Source: Rhodospirillaceae bacterium
GTDB lineage: Bacteria > Pseudomonadota > Alphaproteobacteria > Rhodospirillales > Casp-alpha2
Direction: 5' to 3'
Length of the DNA stretch: 64,000 nucleotides
Assembly (NCBI GenBank): GCA_016845145.1
Contig: JAERTE010000083.1
Span: forward strand, 1 to 64,000
The translations under genes were made by a program, and so were the position numbers. The notes beneath the pieces were generated by a model that was given only the letters and a program-made list of their open reading frames with translations, was not told where the DNA came from and did no database searches. Of this stretch, positions 9,204 to 18,387 are shown in pieces (within the stretch, counting starts at the first letter, position 1; each line of letters starts with the position of its first letter).

Positions 9204-10079
9204 CTAAAACCGATGTTGGAGAAGCCTCCGCCAAGTCTTATCTTGGCTGTAAAGTACTTTTGCATCGAAGGCCAAACGGTGAGTGCCATGACATTGGGCG
9301 CATGCTAGCACCGCTACCATGCCCAAAGACCGGCCCTTGGACTTTAAGTTGCCGGTCCTCAAGCTTTCCTCCAGCTTCGCGATGGCGCCGGACAAGGTCG
9401 GGTCCGGATAAATTTTTTGGCCGAGTTTGTTATGACACTTGACGCATGTTCCGCCCAGTTCGTCTAAACCGGTTTTCAGGTTTGAGAATGCCGTCATGGC
9501 ATCACCATCGCGTCCATCATCAATAGCGATCTTGATGTGATTGACGTGGCGGCTCAACGCAGCCATGTGCTCGTTTAACGGCTTGCCATCAGCGACTTTC
9601 ATGCCCGAAAAGTCCGGCGCGCGATACAGCGCAGCGGTGACGGTGCGAAAGTCCGCATGGCATGACCGGCAAGTATCATTCAATTTCCCCAACGCCGCTA
9701 TCACCTCTTTGTAGCGGCCTTCGCCGGCTGCATTTTGAACTGCTGCCAATGTATCTAAATCCAGCCGCGGCGCCCATTCGGGTACCATGGAGGCGATTTT
9801 TTGGTAATCCTTGTCCAGCATCCCTGCCCATTTGTTCAGATTCGGCGAATCCTCTGCCAAGGCGTAGGTCTCGATTGCCACCACTTCACGGCGCAACCTG
9901 AACATCGTATGAAGCCAGACTTGGCGCTTGTTTTCCGGCTTGTACCATTGGCCAATGGATTGAGGTGGTTTCTTTGCGATGACGACATGGTCATCGTGCA
10001 TCTGGGCTACAAAGACCGCCGCTCCGGCAATCAGGCCAACAACCAAAACCTGAAGTCCGAAAAAAACGCGCCAGCGCAT
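9204..10079 (-). CDS. Membrane-anchored triheme c-type cytochrome
   Basis: A 291-residue protein with an N-terminal membrane anchor (about residues 5-27, VFFGLQVLVVGLIAGAAVFV) and a periplasmic domain with exactly three haem-binding motifs: CRSCH, CVKCH and CAQCH. The first, CRSCHADFR, sits at the end of a predicted helical block as in cytochrome c' (CxxCHxxYR), and the second block looks like a repeat of the first. This suggests two tandem cytochrome c'-like domains plus a short third haem site. I chose the ATG at 10079, with AGAAAGG upstream, over a TTG at 10100. No oxidoreductase partner is adjacent. The electron partner is unknown. Confidence 0.85.
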   Translation of the reverse strand: MRWRVFFGLQVLVVGLIAGAAVFVAQMHDDHVVIAKKPPQSIGQWYKPENKRQVWLHTMFRLRREVVAIETYALAEDSPNLNKWAGMLDKDYQKIASMVPEWAPRLDLDTLAAVQNAAGEGRYKEVIAALGKLNDTCRSCHADFRTVTAALYRAPDFSGMKVADGKPLNEHMAALSRHVNHIKIAIDDGRDGDAMTAFSNLKTGLDELGGTCVKCHNKLGQKIYPDPTLSGAIAKLEESLRTGNLKSKGRSLGMVAVLACAQCHGTHRLAFDAKVLYSQDKTWRRLLQHRF

Positions 10080-10306
10080 GCCAGAAGCCTTTCTCGCCAA
10101 TGATCAACAAAACCGCCAGCGCTTTGCCTCTTAATCCGCGACAACGGCTTCTTGCAATTCAATGACCGTAACTGAGGGGCGAGCGAGCATCAAGATTGCG
10201 ACATCAGCACCGAAATCTACGATTGCCGATCTATTCGTCTTCGGACCGGTCATGACGTTGAAACCACTCGTGGCAGAAGGATTAACGCTGCGCTTTTCGG
10301 AACTGT

Positions 10307-10963
10307 TCAGCCGATCTTGAACTTCTTCAAGTTTGCCGGCACCCGAATACCTTTTTTCAGACGCTCGTCCTTGATCGGTTTGCCGATTTCCTGGGTAATC
10401 GGCAGCACGCCGGCCCAGACGTCGAGGTCGTAGTCGGGCTCATCATCCACAGGGCCACCGTCGCGCACCTTGGCGACCACTTCATCGAGCGTCATACCCA
10501 AGACCATGGTGCCTTTAACCTCCTGCATGGAGTTGGGGCGCACTTGGTCTTTGCGGCCCGGGACGATGCGTTCCATCAACCCGTCCAAGTGGTGTTCCTT
10601 GGCTTCGCGACCTTCGACGGCTTCAGCCGTTCCAAACGCCATCACCGAGCGGTAGTTGACGCTGTGGTGAAAGCCCGAGCGTGCCAGCACTATGCCGTCC
10701 AGATGGCTGATTGTGACACAGACAGGAATACCGGCTTTTTGCGCCTTGAGTGACTGGGCGGCGGCGGAGCCGTGCCAGTACAGCCGGTCACCCTCGCGCC
10801 AATGAATGGTCGGGGTGACGAAGGGTTGGCCGTCGATCACGTAGCCGACATGGCAAAGAAGGCCCGCGTCAATGATCGCATGCACGACGTCTTTGTCGTA
10901 GGTGCCGCGCTTGTGCGCGCGCCGCAGTTTGGTTCTCGGTGTCTTGGTATAGCTGTCGCTCAT
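10307..10963 (-). CDS. FMN-binding split-barrel (pyridoxamine phosphate oxidase-like) protein
   Basis: A 218-residue member of the flavin-nucleotide-binding/PNPOx-like family. Visible features are the ITHWREGDRLYWHGSAAAQ-type strand with its following helix, VCVTISHLDGIVLARSGFHHSVNYRSV, and a C-terminal part conserved in NimA-related proteins (VRDGGPVDDEPDYDLDVWAG). These proteins bind flavin and may reduce or oxidise small substrates; true PdxH activity is not implied. It is divergent from a MocR-type regulator (PLP-binding), an arrangement that often marks vitamin B6-linked control. Confidence 0.85.
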   Translation of the reverse strand: MSDSYTKTPRTKLRRAHKRGTYDKDVVHAIIDAGLLCHVGYVIDGQPFVTPTIHWREGDRLYWHGSAAAQSLKAQKAGIPVCVTISHLDGIVLARSGFHHSVNYRSVMAFGTAEAVEGREAKEHHLDGLMERIVPGRKDQVRPNSMQEVKGTMVLGMTLDEVVAKVRDGGPVDDEPDYDLDVWAGVLPITQEIGKPIKDERLKKGIRVPANLKKFKIG

Positions 10964-11075
10964 GGTGATGGTCCCATGCTTGAGGTTGTTGCCTGATAAT
11001 CTCGAACGGGCTGGAACCTAAGCTGATATTGGACTATTAAAAAGTGCCGATTATGATTACTTGATAGGGCCACTT

Positions 11076-12581
11076 ATGGCGCGCACTTCTAAAGCTCCGT
11101 TGCTGAGCATAGCCGTTGAACGCGACACCGGGGAACCGGCTTACCGGCAACTCTACGACCAGGTCCGGGCGGCGATTCTGGAAGGTCGCTTGAAACCCGG
11201 ACGCCGGCTGCCCTCGTCGCGCGGTCTCGCCAAGGATTTGGGGGTTTCGCGCAACACGGTGCTGACGGCGTTTGAGATGCTGCTGCATGAAGGCTATACG
11301 GAAAGCGGCATCGGTTCCGGGACCCGGGTTTCAGCCGTTTTGCCCGAGGCCTTGTTGTCGGCGCGCGACAGTGCGCAAACGCCCGTCGGTCAGTCGACTG
11401 CGGTGCCGAGCACCAAAATATCGCGGTTGGCGACCAATTTGGACTCTATGCGCCAACGCAGCCGCACGGACCAACGAACCTTCAGGCCGGGTTTGCCGGC
11501 GGTTGAGCATTTCCCCTGGAACGTTTGGGGTAGGTTGGCGGGACGGTTGTGGCGCCACCCGCCGCCGGGCCAGATCGGCGGCGGGGATTTGGGCGGCTAT
11601 GCGCCCCTGCGCGAGGCCATTGCCGCGCACGTTGCCGCCGTGCGTGGGGTGCGGTGCAGGCCTGAGCAGGTGATGGTGACATCAGGTGCGCAGCAGGGCC
11701 TGGATCTGGTGGCGCGGTTGCTGTTGAACCCAGCCGACCGGGTGTGGATGGAGGACCCCGGTTATGCCGGCCTGCGCGGTGCGTTCACCGCCGTCGGCGC
11801 CGAGATCGTGCCGTTGAGCGTCGATCGGGAAGGGATGGATATCGGCCAAGGACGGGGCCGCGCGCCCGATGCCGTGCTGGCGGCCGTGACACCCTCGCAT
11901 CAATACCCCACCGGCGTCACCATGAGCCTGGCGCGCCGGCTTGAATTGCTGGAATGGGCGCGCGAAACCGGAGGCTGGATACTCGAAGATGATTACGACA
12001 GCGAATACCGCTACGCCGGTAAGCCGCTGTCCGCCCTGCAAGGCCTCGACGATACGGGACGTGTGATTTATGTGGGGACCTTCTCGAAAGTCATGTTCCC
12101 GGGGCTTAGGCTGGGTTATGTGATCTTGCCCGAACCGTTGATCGCACCGTTCCTGGCCATGCGTGCCGTGCTCACCGATGCACCAGCGCTGGGCTTGCAA
12201 CCGGTATTAGCTGCGTTCATGGAGGACGGTCACTTTGCCGCCCACGTACGCCGCACCCGCGCGCTCTACGCCGCGCGGCAGCGGTGTTTTCTTGATGCAT
12301 TGGCGCGAGATGCTGGCGGCTTGTTGGTGGCCGAGGCCGATGAAGCGGGCATGCATTTGGTCGTACGGTTTGAGAACGGCCTCGATATCAGCGACAAGGA
12401 TGCCGCCGCGCGGGCCGATAGCGCAGGCATTTCGGCACCGGCGTTGTCTGGGTATTATTTCGATCAAGCAGATGCCGAGGGGCTGGTGCTCGGCTACACC
12501 GGGTTTGCTGAGACCGAGATCAAAGCGGGAGTGCGCAGGTTGGCGGCGGCCATCGACCCTGATAGGATTCGCCGCGATTAG
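11076..12581 (+). CDS. MocR/PdxR-type GntR regulator with aminotransferase domain
   Basis: A 501-residue fusion of an N-terminal GntR winged helix (PAYRQLYDQVRAAILEGRLK through SRGLAKDLGVSRNTVLTAF) and a class I aminotransferase-like domain. The PLP lysine is in VGTFSKVMFPGLRLGY, and the LEDDYDSEYRY segment carries the PLP-ring aspartate. Such proteins sense PLP or amino compounds and regulate a neighbouring gene. The divergent FMN-binding gene across a 112-bp spacer is the likely target. The ATG at 11076 gives the standard MARTSKAPLL-type start; an upstream TTG in frame is unlikely. Confidence 0.9.
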   Translation: MARTSKAPLLSIAVERDTGEPAYRQLYDQVRAAILEGRLKPGRRLPSSRGLAKDLGVSRNTVLTAFEMLLHEGYTESGIGSGTRVSAVLPEALLSARDSAQTPVGQSTAVPSTKISRLATNLDSMRQRSRTDQRTFRPGLPAVEHFPWNVWGRLAGRLWRHPPPGQIGGGDLGGYAPLREAIAAHVAAVRGVRCRPEQVMVTSGAQQGLDLVARLLLNPADRVWMEDPGYAGLRGAFTAVGAEIVPLSVDREGMDIGQGRGRAPDAVLAAVTPSHQYPTGVTMSLARRLELLEWARETGGWILEDDYDSEYRYAGKPLSALQGLDDTGRVIYVGTFSKVMFPGLRLGYVILPEPLIAPFLAMRAVLTDAPALGLQPVLAAFMEDGHFAAHVRRTRALYAARQRCFLDALARDAGGLLVAEADEAGMHLVVRFENGLDISDKDAAARADSAGISAPALSGYYFDQADAEGLVLGYTGFAETEIKAGVRRLAAAIDPDRIRRD

Positions 12582-12594
12582 GGGAGGGCCTTGC

Positions 12595-13989
12595 ATGACG
12601 ACCGTCGCGCGCCGTCTGGCGAAACGCATTCACGCCGTAACCTGGGACGATCTGCCTGGAGACGCCATCCAGTGGGCGAAAATCGGTATCCTCGATACCA
12701 TCGCGGTAACCCTTGCCGGTGCGCCGGAAGAGTGCACGCGCATCGCGCTGGCAACGCCCGGTGTCGCTGACGCCACGGGGCCCGCGCTGATCTACGGGCA
12801 TGGACGGCGCACCTCGGTACTGGACGCGGCCTTGATCAACGGGGTCGCTTCGCATGCGCTGGATTTCGACGACGTCAACAATCACATCGGCGGCCACCCC
12901 TCGGTGCCACTGGTACCGGCGATCATGGCGTTGGGTGATTGGGTGGAGGTGTCGGGCCGCGACGCCTTGTTGGCCTACGTGACAGGTTTCGAGGCCGAGA
13001 CCCGCATCGGTCGCGGCGTCAACCAGCATCACTACGAGAAAGGCTGGCACCCGACTGCGACGCTGGGCATTTTTGGCACCGTGGCAGCGGCGAGCCGGTT
13101 GTTGGAGCTGAGTGTCGATCAAACCGCGACGGCTCTGGGGTTGGCGGTATCTCTGGCCAGTGGCGTGAAAGCCAATTTCGGTACCATGACGAAACCTCTG
13201 CACATCGGCCACAGTGTGCGCAACGGCCTCTATGCGGCGTTATTGGCGCGTGACGGCTTTACGGCCAACCAAAGCGCTTTCGAGCATCATCAAGGCTTTC
13301 TGAAGGTCTTTAACGGCGATGGCACGTACGACATGGAGCGTACATTCGCCGAGTGGGGGCAGCCTTGGAATGTCACCCAACCCGGCCCCAATCTTAAACA
13401 GTTCCCGTGCTGCGGCTCTACCCATGGCGCCATCAACGCGATGCTGCGTCTTCGCGCCGAACATGGTCTGCGGCCGGAAGATGTTGTGGATATTGAAATC
13501 CTCACCACACCAAGGCGATTGCCGCACACGGACAATCCCAATCCACGCACGGGGCTGGAGGCGAAGTTCAGCGTTCATTATGTGACGGCGCGGGCGTTGT
13601 GCGATGGAGCCGTAAAGCTGGCTCATTTCGACGGCCAAGCGTTTGACGACGATGCGCCGCGTCGCATCATGGGTAACGTGAGAACGGGCATCCACCCGGA
13701 TATGACGGACCCCGATCGCGACGGTTACGGCGCAGAGGTGATCGTTACGACCAAGGATAACCGTCAACTCCGCAATCGGGTCGATACCGAAGTGTTGCGC
13801 GGACCGGCTTACCCCATGAGTGAGCCGGAACTTGTGGACAAGTTCACCGATTGCGTGTCCCGCGCCCTGCCGGAAAATCGTATCGGCGCATTGTACGGTG
13901 TGCTGCAGGCGCTCGATTCCGTGGACAGCATTGCGCTAATTTCGGATTCTATAGAAGGCGATAGATCTGCGAGCGAAGCTGCGGAATAG
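12595..13989 (+). CDS. MmgE/PrpD family protein
   Basis: A 464-residue member of the 2-methylcitrate dehydratase-like family. Diagnostic segments are SHALDFDDVNNHIGGHPSVPLVPA, GWHPTATLGIFGTVAAASRLL, KPLHIGHSVRNGLYAALLA and QFPCCGSTHGAINAM, all in order (each in the protein as a continuous run; the catalytic-region histidines are in HALDFDD and WHPT). It starts 13 bp after the MocR-type gene, which has GGGGAGGG before this ATG, so the two are probably cotranscribed. No prpB or prpC lies nearby, so propionate catabolism is not supported. Its substrate is unknown. Confidence 0.9.
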   Translation: MTTVARRLAKRIHAVTWDDLPGDAIQWAKIGILDTIAVTLAGAPEECTRIALATPGVADATGPALIYGHGRRTSVLDAALINGVASHALDFDDVNNHIGGHPSVPLVPAIMALGDWVEVSGRDALLAYVTGFEAETRIGRGVNQHHYEKGWHPTATLGIFGTVAAASRLLELSVDQTATALGLAVSLASGVKANFGTMTKPLHIGHSVRNGLYAALLARDGFTANQSAFEHHQGFLKVFNGDGTYDMERTFAEWGQPWNVTQPGPNLKQFPCCGSTHGAINAMLRLRAEHGLRPEDVVDIEILTTPRRLPHTDNPNPRTGLEAKFSVHYVTARALCDGAVKLAHFDGQAFDDDAPRRIMGNVRTGIHPDMTDPDRDGYGAEVIVTTKDNRQLRNRVDTEVLRGPAYPMSEPELVDKFTDCVSRALPENRIGALYGVLQALDSVDSIALISDSIEGDRSASEAAE

Positions 13990-14000
13990 CTGCAAAAACA

Positions 14001-14036
14001 AACACCTGAGACGACCCTACGATCATCTCAGGTGTT
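14001..14036. repeat. 11-bp inverted repeat after the MmgE gene
   Basis: AACACCTGAGA (14001-14011) pairs perfectly with TCTCAGGTGTT (14026-14036) across a 14-base loop. On the plus strand no T-run follows. On the minus strand the stem is followed by TGTTTTTG, so it would be a better terminator for leftward transcripts. No leftward gene is known there. It may be a structured 3' end of the MmgE transcript or a bidirectional stop. Confidence 0.6.
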
Positions 14037-14128
14037 CAAAATCTCAAGAAACCTGAAACTACGGCCTTTGAGATGGTCCCCCCGGACAACTGGTTGTTCT
14101 CCTGCCAGTCATGAACGGGTGTACCCGG

Positions 14129-14149
14129 TATCGAGGTATGATGTCGATA
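14129..14149. promoter_or_regulatory. Inverted repeat upstream of lysR-type gene, possible operator
   Basis: TATCGA (14129-14134) and TCGATA (14144-14149) form an inverted repeat with a 9-base spacer, 73 bp before the LysR start codon. LysR regulators bind interrupted dyads and often control their own promoter. The stretch 14150-14222 is AT-rich and contains promoter-like elements. A further small dyad GGGTGTACCC is at 14117-14126. The assignment as operator is inference. Confidence 0.4.
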
Positions 14150-14222
14150 GAAAAATTTTGATTAATCCATAGCTTCTAGTTATAGATTGATTCATGCGCA
14201 ACTACATTGAAATCATTCCATA

Positions 14223-15128
14223 GTGGCGACATTCAATTTACGCAGACTGGAGATCTTCCGCGCCGTCTATATGGCGGGCAGCGTCAGCGGCGCGGCGCGG
14301 CAATTGGGCGTCTCGCAGCCATCCGTCAGCCGCCACCTGAAATACTACGAACAACAGATTGGTTTGCCGCTGTTTGATCTGGTGAAAGGCAGATTGCAAC
14401 CAACCCGCGAAGCCGACCAGCTATTCTCTGCGACGGCTGGCGTGTTCGAGGAGGTTGATCATGTTTCATCGGTTGTCGAGCAACTGCGTCGCGGCGACGG
14501 ACAAAGCATCCGCGTGATGTCATCCGGCATTTTTCTTTCAACCGTACTGCCGGCGGTAACGGGAGCATTATCTCAGTCATGGCCGGGACTGCGGTTTGAG
14601 TTTCAAGTTGGGAGCGGCGCGGCACAGATCCGGGCGCTAAGGCGCGGGATTGTCGATATCAGTCTGAATTCCGCCGGCGAACCGGTACCGGGAATTCATC
14701 GTGAAAGCGTCGGGCGGGCGCAGATGGTTGTCATGATGCATCGCGATCACCCACTTGCGGCGACAGATGTCATCACGCTGCGGGAACTGTCAAAATGGCC
14801 ATGCGTCGGCGGTTTTGCCACGGGGTCGATGGGCAGTCTTATCGGGCCGCATCTGGAAGCGGCGGGGGTTGAATTGTCATATCACGTGATCGCTGGGTTC
14901 AACTATATGGTCCCCAATATGATTGAGGGCACGCGTGGAATCGGGCTGGTCGGCAATCTGTCAGCCAGTTCCCATCGATCGGAGATGACGATCGTGCGGC
15001 CGCTAAATATCGACCTGGAATATGATTTTTACGTCTTGTCGACGGAAAACAGCCTGACCGGCAAGCTTCAGCAAGAATTCGTCGATTTGGCGCGGGCGGA
15101 AATCAGCCGCAGGACCGTCGCGTATTAG
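14223..15128 (+). CDS. LysR-family transcriptional regulator
   Basis: A 301-residue regulator. The N-terminal winged helix is clear: LRRLEIFRAVYMAGSVSGAA, then QLGVSQPSVSRHLKYYEQQ, at about residues 5-50. A periplasmic-binding-protein-like effector domain follows, with SGIFLSTVLPAVTG and LRRGIVDISL. The start is a GTG at 14223. It is on the same strand as the MmgE gene, 234 bp downstream, and its stop codon overlaps the phaC stop codon by two bases. Target and inducer are unknown; some close relatives of this pattern regulate transport or catabolism of opines and amino acids. Confidence 0.9.
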   Translation: MATFNLRRLEIFRAVYMAGSVSGAARQLGVSQPSVSRHLKYYEQQIGLPLFDLVKGRLQPTREADQLFSATAGVFEEVDHVSSVVEQLRRGDGQSIRVMSSGIFLSTVLPAVTGALSQSWPGLRFEFQVGSGAAQIRALRRGIVDISLNSAGEPVPGIHRESVGRAQMVVMMHRDHPLAATDVITLRELSKWPCVGGFATGSMGSLIGPHLEAAGVELSYHVIAGFNYMVPNMIEGTRGIGLVGNLSASSHRSEMTIVRPLNIDLEYDFYVLSTENSLTGKLQQEFVDLARAEISRRTVAY

Positions 15129-16930
15129 CCTTCGGCTTTCATCATGACGTATTCTCCAGGCGCGTCACAGAGCGGTTTCAGCTTACCGTCGCCGGGTTTG
15201 CGCGCGGGGATCATGGCATTGCCGGCACGATCCTTTGCCCAGGTATCCCAGTTGGGCCACCACGAGCCGACGTGCTCTTCGGCGCCATCCAGCCATTCAT
15301 CGGCACTACCGCTCAGGTCGTCGTTGGTCCAATGGCCGTACTTGGGCTTGTACGGCGGGTTGACGACGCCCGCGATATGCCCGGATCCCGCCAACACGAA
15401 GCGGATCGGACCGCTATAGACCTGGGTCGGCGCATAGGCGGATTTCCACGGCGCGATGTGGTCTTCGCGGGTGGCGACGATGTAGGTCGGTACCTTGATG
15501 GTCGAGAGATCAATTTTCACGCCGGCGAGTTCAAGTCCGCCGGGCTCGATCAGTTTGTTTTCCAGATACATTTTGCGCAGATAGAAACTGTGCATGGCCG
15601 CCGGCATGCGCGTCGAATCGGAGTTCCAGTACAGCAGGTCGAACGGGAACGGGTCCTTGCCCAACAGGTAGTTGTTGATGACAAACGACCAGATCAGATC
15701 GTTGGAGCGCAGCATGTTGAACGTCGTTGCCATCTCCGAGCCTTCGAGATAGCCGCGCTCTTCCATTTTCTCTTCCAGACTGGAGAGCTGCGCTTCGTCG
15801 ATGAAGATGCCCAAATCGCCGGCCTCGGTGAAGTCGACCATTGTCGTAAAGAAGGTTGCGGAATTGACCCGTTTATCCTGTTTTTTGGCCGTAAGGTAGG
15901 CCAAGGCGCTGGCCAGGAGCGTGCCGCCGATGCAATAACCGATCACGTTTGTCTTTTTTTCGCCAGTGGCTTTTTCAATGGCGCCAAGCGCCGCCACGGG
16001 GCCTTCGAGCATGTAATCGTCAAAGGTCTTGGTAGCGAGTTCAGCGTCCGGGTTGACCCATGAAATGACGAACACGCTGTGGCCCTGGTCCGTGGCCCAT
16101 TTGATGAAAGAGTTCTTCTCGCGCAGGTCAAGAATGTAATACTTATTGATCCATGGCGGAACGATCAAAAGTGGGGTTTTCACAACTTCATCCGTGCTCG
16201 GATCAAATTGCAATAACTCCATCAGGTCGTTACGAAACACAACCTTGCCCGTCGACGTAGCAACATTTTCGCCAACCTGGAAGGCGTCCGGATCGGTCAT
16301 CTTGATCCGCAACTGACCATCAGAACCTTCCATGTCGGAAATCAGGTTTTCCAGGCCTTTCAGCAAGTTCTCGCCGCCCGATTCCAGTGTTGTGCGCAGA
16401 ACTTCAGGGTTGGTCATGACGAAGTTCGAAGGCGACAGGGCGTCGGTGAACTGACGGGTGTAGAAATCAACCTTTTCCGCGGTTTTCTTGTCCATGCCGT
16501 CGACGGCGTTGACCGACGATTGCATCCAGCGCGACGTCAGTAAGTAAGACTGTTTTACGAAATCGAATACCTGGTTGTCGGCCCAGGCGTCATCACGAAA
16601 CCTATAGTCATCCTTGGCCGGCGTGACCATCGGGCCTACGTCGGCACCCATCATGCGTTGTGCCGTCGTCTGCCATAGCGACAGATAGTCGCTCCAGAGA
16701 TTCATGTTTGATTCCATCATCTTGGCGGGATTAGCCATCATGTGACGGGTCAGCTCCATGAATGCTTCGCCGACATTCAACGGGTCTGTCTCAGGTACGC
16801 TCCCTGATGCCATCTGCCGATTAACAAATTCAGCTACCAGTTTCTGGCTGCGTTCGGCGATAGACGCCATTGATTTCGACATCTCGGCGGGGTCGGGCAG
16901 TGAGGTGGCGTTGCCAGGTTGATCGTCCAT
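15125..16930 (-). CDS. phaC: Class I poly(3-hydroxyalkanoate) synthase
   Basis: PhaC polymerises (R)-3-hydroxyacyl-CoA into polyester granules. The 601-residue length fits class I enzymes. The lipase-like box is GYCIGGT with the catalytic cysteine, the catalytic aspartate is in ATREDHIAPW, and the histidine is in GSGHIAGVVNPP. The conserved PPWINKYYILDL segment precedes them. I chose the ATG at 16930, which has AAGGA seven bases upstream, over a TTG at 16996. No phaA, phaB or phasin gene is adjacent, so precursor supply is encoded elsewhere. Confidence 0.96.
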   Translation of the reverse strand: MDDQPGNATSLPDPAEMSKSMASIAERSQKLVAEFVNRQMASGSVPETDPLNVGEAFMELTRHMMANPAKMMESNMNLWSDYLSLWQTTAQRMMGADVGPMVTPAKDDYRFRDDAWADNQVFDFVKQSYLLTSRWMQSSVNAVDGMDKKTAEKVDFYTRQFTDALSPSNFVMTNPEVLRTTLESGGENLLKGLENLISDMEGSDGQLRIKMTDPDAFQVGENVATSTGKVVFRNDLMELLQFDPSTDEVVKTPLLIVPPWINKYYILDLREKNSFIKWATDQGHSVFVISWVNPDAELATKTFDDYMLEGPVAALGAIEKATGEKKTNVIGYCIGGTLLASALAYLTAKKQDKRVNSATFFTTMVDFTEAGDLGIFIDEAQLSSLEEKMEERGYLEGSEMATTFNMLRSNDLIWSFVINNYLLGKDPFPFDLLYWNSDSTRMPAAMHSFYLRKMYLENKLIEPGGLELAGVKIDLSTIKVPTYIVATREDHIAPWKSAYAPTQVYSGPIRFVLAGSGHIAGVVNPPYKPKYGHWTNDDLSGSADEWLDGAEEHVGSWWPNWDTWAKDRAGNAMIPARKPGDGKLKPLCDAPGEYVMMKAEG

Positions 16931-17125
16931 CAGATAATCCTTCAAGATTGCTTGCAAATCGATGCCGGCGCGTAGACACTGCGATAGCGTTTGCAAAGGC
17001 TTAACTATTTGAAAGCATCATCAGAATCAAGCAAAATGCTGCAAGTGCGAAATGACACTGGCTGGCTAGTCGAATATCGCTATTGCGATGACGCGACGGC
17101 GGCTTGATTGAGGGGAGCGGCAGGT

Positions 17126-18283
17126 ATGCCAAATTCGACGTTCAAAACAACAATATCGCGTGGCACCGGGCTGGTTGCTGCCGGACTCGTGCTTACGGCC
17201 TGCTCGCAGGTGCCGGATGCCGTCAATCCGGTTGAATGGTACAACAATACCGTAGAATTCTTCTCCGGTGATGAACAGGCCGAGCAAGGTAAGGCCGGGT
17301 CGAAGGAACAAACTGCCGAGGCCAAACCGCGCACGCTTCCTTCGGACAAGGCGCAGGCTGCTGACCAAGGGAAAGCGTTTCCGAAGCTGACCACCGTCAA
17401 TCGCCAAGCGGAATACGAAGCCGCGCGCCGGAAAGGCGGTCTTGTCGCCGACGTAGAAGGGCGGAAGTACGCCCCGGCCATCGCGCGCCAGGGCGAACCG
17501 AGTACGCGCCTTGCTGCGGCACCGCCGGAACCGCCGAAGCCGGACGCGACGCCGCCTGCACAACCTGCACCAGCGGCGATGCCTAAGCCGCCCGTGGTCT
17601 CGTCGACCGATCTTGCCGCTGCTCCGTCGGCTGGGATTAGCGCCGATGGTTTGCCGACAACGGCCGAGCAGCAAGCTTTCGAAGCGCGCTTGCGCAAACA
17701 ACTTGCCGAAATCAGGGCCCGTGCCGCGCAACCCGGACCGGCACTGCCGCGTTCTGACAGTACCGTCATTGCCTCGCTGGCGCCGGATCAGTTCGGAACC
17801 GTCGTGATTTCAGCCTCAGGTATCGAGGCTGGCGCGCAGTCCGCAGCCATGGCAACCCAGCCGGTTGCGAGTGCCGGCAGCGGTGGTACGTCATACCTGG
17901 AACGCCAGCCGCGTCCGTTGGCGTCGGGTGCTGTGCGAATCGCGACGATCCAGTTTTCAAACGGCTCTGCCAGCTTGACTTCCAACGACCGCAAGATATT
18001 GGCGAACGTGCGTCAATTGCAGCGCGAACGCGGCGGGCGAGTCCATATTATCGGCCATGCATCAAGCCGTACCCGCACCATGGACCCGGTTCGCCACAAG
18101 ATGGTCAACTTCAAGGTCTCGGTCGAGCGCGCCAATGTCGTTGCACGTGAGTTGATGCGCATGGGTTTCAAAAAAGACGAACTGCTGGTCGATGCCGTAT
18201 CGGATACGGAGCCGGAGTTTTACGAATTCATGCCGTCGGGCGAAGCCGGGAACCGGCGCGCGGAGATTTACCTGGAAGGTTGA
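17126..18283 (+). CDS. OmpA-family lipoprotein with Pro/Ala-rich linker
   Basis: A 385-residue envelope protein. The N-terminus is a lipoprotein signal with lipobox LTAC (cysteine near residue 27). The middle is a long Pro/Ala-rich, low-complexity region (e.g. PPEPPKPDATPPAQPAPA) that could span the periplasm. The C-terminus, from about residue 270, is an OmpA-like peptidoglycan-binding domain: IQFSNGSASLTSNDRKIL, then IIGHASSRTR and the NRRAEIYLEG end. The ATG at 17126 has GGGAGCGGCAGG upstream. It is divergent from phaC. It probably anchors the outer membrane to the wall. Confidence 0.88.
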   Translation: MPNSTFKTTISRGTGLVAAGLVLTACSQVPDAVNPVEWYNNTVEFFSGDEQAEQGKAGSKEQTAEAKPRTLPSDKAQAADQGKAFPKLTTVNRQAEYEAARRKGGLVADVEGRKYAPAIARQGEPSTRLAAAPPEPPKPDATPPAQPAPAAMPKPPVVSSTDLAAAPSAGISADGLPTTAEQQAFEARLRKQLAEIRARAAQPGPALPRSDSTVIASLAPDQFGTVVISASGIEAGAQSAAMATQPVASAGSGGTSYLERQPRPLASGAVRIATIQFSNGSASLTSNDRKILANVRQLQRERGGRVHIIGHASSRTRTMDPVRHKMVNFKVSVERANVVARELMRMGFKKDELLVDAVSDTEPEFYEFMPSGEAGNRRAEIYLEG

Positions 18284-18387
18284 TCGGCGAAGGTGATTGG
18301 CGCCACGATCTAGCCACAAAGGTGACGTAGAACTCAGCATCGGTGAATTGACTTGAGGCTGCCGACACCATCTGGCATGTGAACACA

